5,648 nucleotides of DNA from Actinomycetota bacterium (lineage in GTDB: Bacteria > Actinomycetota > Acidimicrobiia > Acidimicrobiales > Microtrichaceae): the NCBI GenBank assembly GCA_005777415.1, contig SXMI01000140.1, forward strand, positions 1 to 5,648, read 5' to 3'. Position numbers and translations under genes: made by a program. Positions 4,888 to 5,648 of this stretch are shown in pieces. How positions within the stretch are numbered: position 1 is the stretch's first letter; each line of letters begins with the position of its first letter. Below the pieces are notes generated by a model. That model was not told where the DNA came from. It worked only from the letters and a program-made list of their open reading frames with translations, and made no database searches.

Positions 4888-5648
4888 ATGACCACGTCCG
4901 AACGGCCCGCACCCCCCACCACCGATGCCGAGCACGGCGACGACCCGCACGGCGGGGGCCATGGCGCGTCGAAGGCGGGTGTCGCCGCCCTGTCGCTCGC
5001 CGCCCTCGGCATCGTCTTCGGAGACATCGGCACCAGCCCGCTGTACGCGTTCCGGGAGACCTTCGAGCACCACTCCATCCCCGTCGACGAACCGAACGTC
5101 CTGGGCGTCTGCTCGCTGATCCTCTGGTCGCTCGTCCTGGTCGTGTCGGTCAAGTACGTGGTGTTCATCCTCCGGGCCGACAACCGGGGTGAGGGCGGGA
5201 TCCTGGCGCTGACCTCGCTCGTCGTCGGCGGCGACACGAGCCCCCGGATCGGACGACGGCTCCTGGCCCTCCTGTTCTTCGGCCTCTTCGGCATGGCGCT
5301 GCTCTACGGCGACGGCGTCATCACCCCCGCCATCTCGGTCCTCTCGGCGACGGAGGGCCTGAAGGTGGCGGCCCCGGCGTTGTCGTCGTGGGTGCTGCCG
5401 CTGGCGGTCGTGATACTCATCGGCCTGTTCGCGATCCAGAAGCGGGGCACGGGCGCAGTGGGGGCACTGTTCGGCCCGGTGATGGTCGTCTGGTTCTCGG
5501 TCCTGGCGGTGCTCGGCGCCATCCGGATCGCCGGCAGCCCCGAGGTGCTCCGGGCCGTCAACCCGCTGTATGCGTTCGAGTACCTCACGAGCAACGGGTT
5601 CGACGCGTTCCTGTCGATGGGCTCGGTGTTCCTGGTGGTGACCGGCGG
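4888..5648 (+). CDS. kup: Kup-family potassium uptake transporter, N-terminal part (cut by the right window edge)
   Basis: These are the first 253 codons of an integral-membrane K+ transporter of the KUP/HAK/KT family, thought to work as a K+/H+ symporter in the cytoplasmic membrane. Family motifs are GIVFGDIGTSPLYAF (41-55, first membrane segment), RADNRGEGGILAL (96-108), LLYGDGVITPAISVLSATEG (138-157) and AIQKRGTGAVGALFGP (182-197). About six hydrophobic segments are visible (roughly 31-55, 71-95, 122-146, 163-183, 196-213 and 238-252) of the usual twelve. The complete protein would be expected at around 620-680 residues. The ATG at 4888 gives a hydrophilic 30-residue N-terminal tail rich in His and Gly (five His between residues 15 and 25), which is cytoplasmic by family topology. 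An ATG at 4881 is in another frame and is rejected. The gene is separated from the tRNA by two hairpins and is probably its own transcription unit. Confidence 0.95.
   Translation, partial: MTTSERPAPPTTDAEHGDDPHGGGHGASKAGVAALSLAALGIVFGDIGTSPLYAFRETFEHHSIPVDEPNVLGVCSLILWSLVLVVSVKYVVFILRADNRGEGGILALTSLVVGGDTSPRIGRRLLALLFFGLFGMALLYGDGVITPAISVLSATEGLKVAAPALSSWVLPLAVVILIGLFAIQKRGTGAVGALFGPVMVVWFSVLAVLGAIRIAGSPEVLRAVNPLYAFEYLTSNGFDAFLSMGSVFLVVTG

Noticed and set aside
4605..5294. Minus-strand open frames across the tRNA and the kup start
   Set aside because: They read through a tRNA gene and antisense to a strongly conserved Kup N-terminus, and resemble no protein family.
1..5648. Mobile element, CRISPR array, phage, defence or other undescribed system
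   Set aside because: All coding space is filled by conserved housekeeping genes. I saw no spaced direct repeats, terminal inverted repeats, transposase or integrase motifs, or island-like base composition, and no attachment-site duplication of the tRNA 3' end inside the window.

Overview
This is a very GC-rich window with strong third-position GC bias. It reads as ordinary bacterial chromosome. The gene order argS-lysA-hom-thrC is a hallmark of Actinomycetota, and GTG starts, gene overlaps and TAnnnT-type -10 boxes close to start codons fit that phylum. The class cannot be fixed from the sequence. A deep-branching group such as Acidimicrobiia is only a guess.

Bases 1-4620 hold four genes on the minus strand, transcribed right to left. 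These are argS (arginyl-tRNA synthetase), lysA (diaminopimelate decarboxylase), hom (homoserine dehydrogenase with a C-terminal ACT domain) and the first 105 codons of thrC (threonine synthase), which runs off the left edge. argS and lysA overlap by 4 bases (GTGA). lysA and hom are 48 bases apart, and hom and thrC are 3 bases apart. lysA performs the last step of lysine synthesis, while hom and thrC lead to threonine (and, through homoserine, to methionine). The block therefore couples aspartate-family amino acid synthesis to one tRNA-charging enzyme. A promoter-like -10 box just before hom suggests that hom-thrC can also be transcribed separately.

Bases 4621-4887 are the divergent intergenic region. 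It holds a complete tRNA-Arg(CCG) gene on the plus strand, with candidate -10 boxes for argS, the tRNA and kup. A small hairpin lies just before the tRNA and two GC-rich hairpins lie just after it. From 4888 to the right edge is the 5' part (253 codons) of a Kup-family potassium transporter on the plus strand.

I found no mobile element, CRISPR array, phage gene, toxin-antitoxin pair or defence gene, and no evidence of a previously undescribed system. The observations worth a second look are modest. They are the divergent pairing of argS with a cognate tRNA-Arg, a U-U mismatch in that tRNA's anticodon stem, near-leaderless promoter spacing in front of several genes, and the long (N-domain) form of threonine synthase in this operon.
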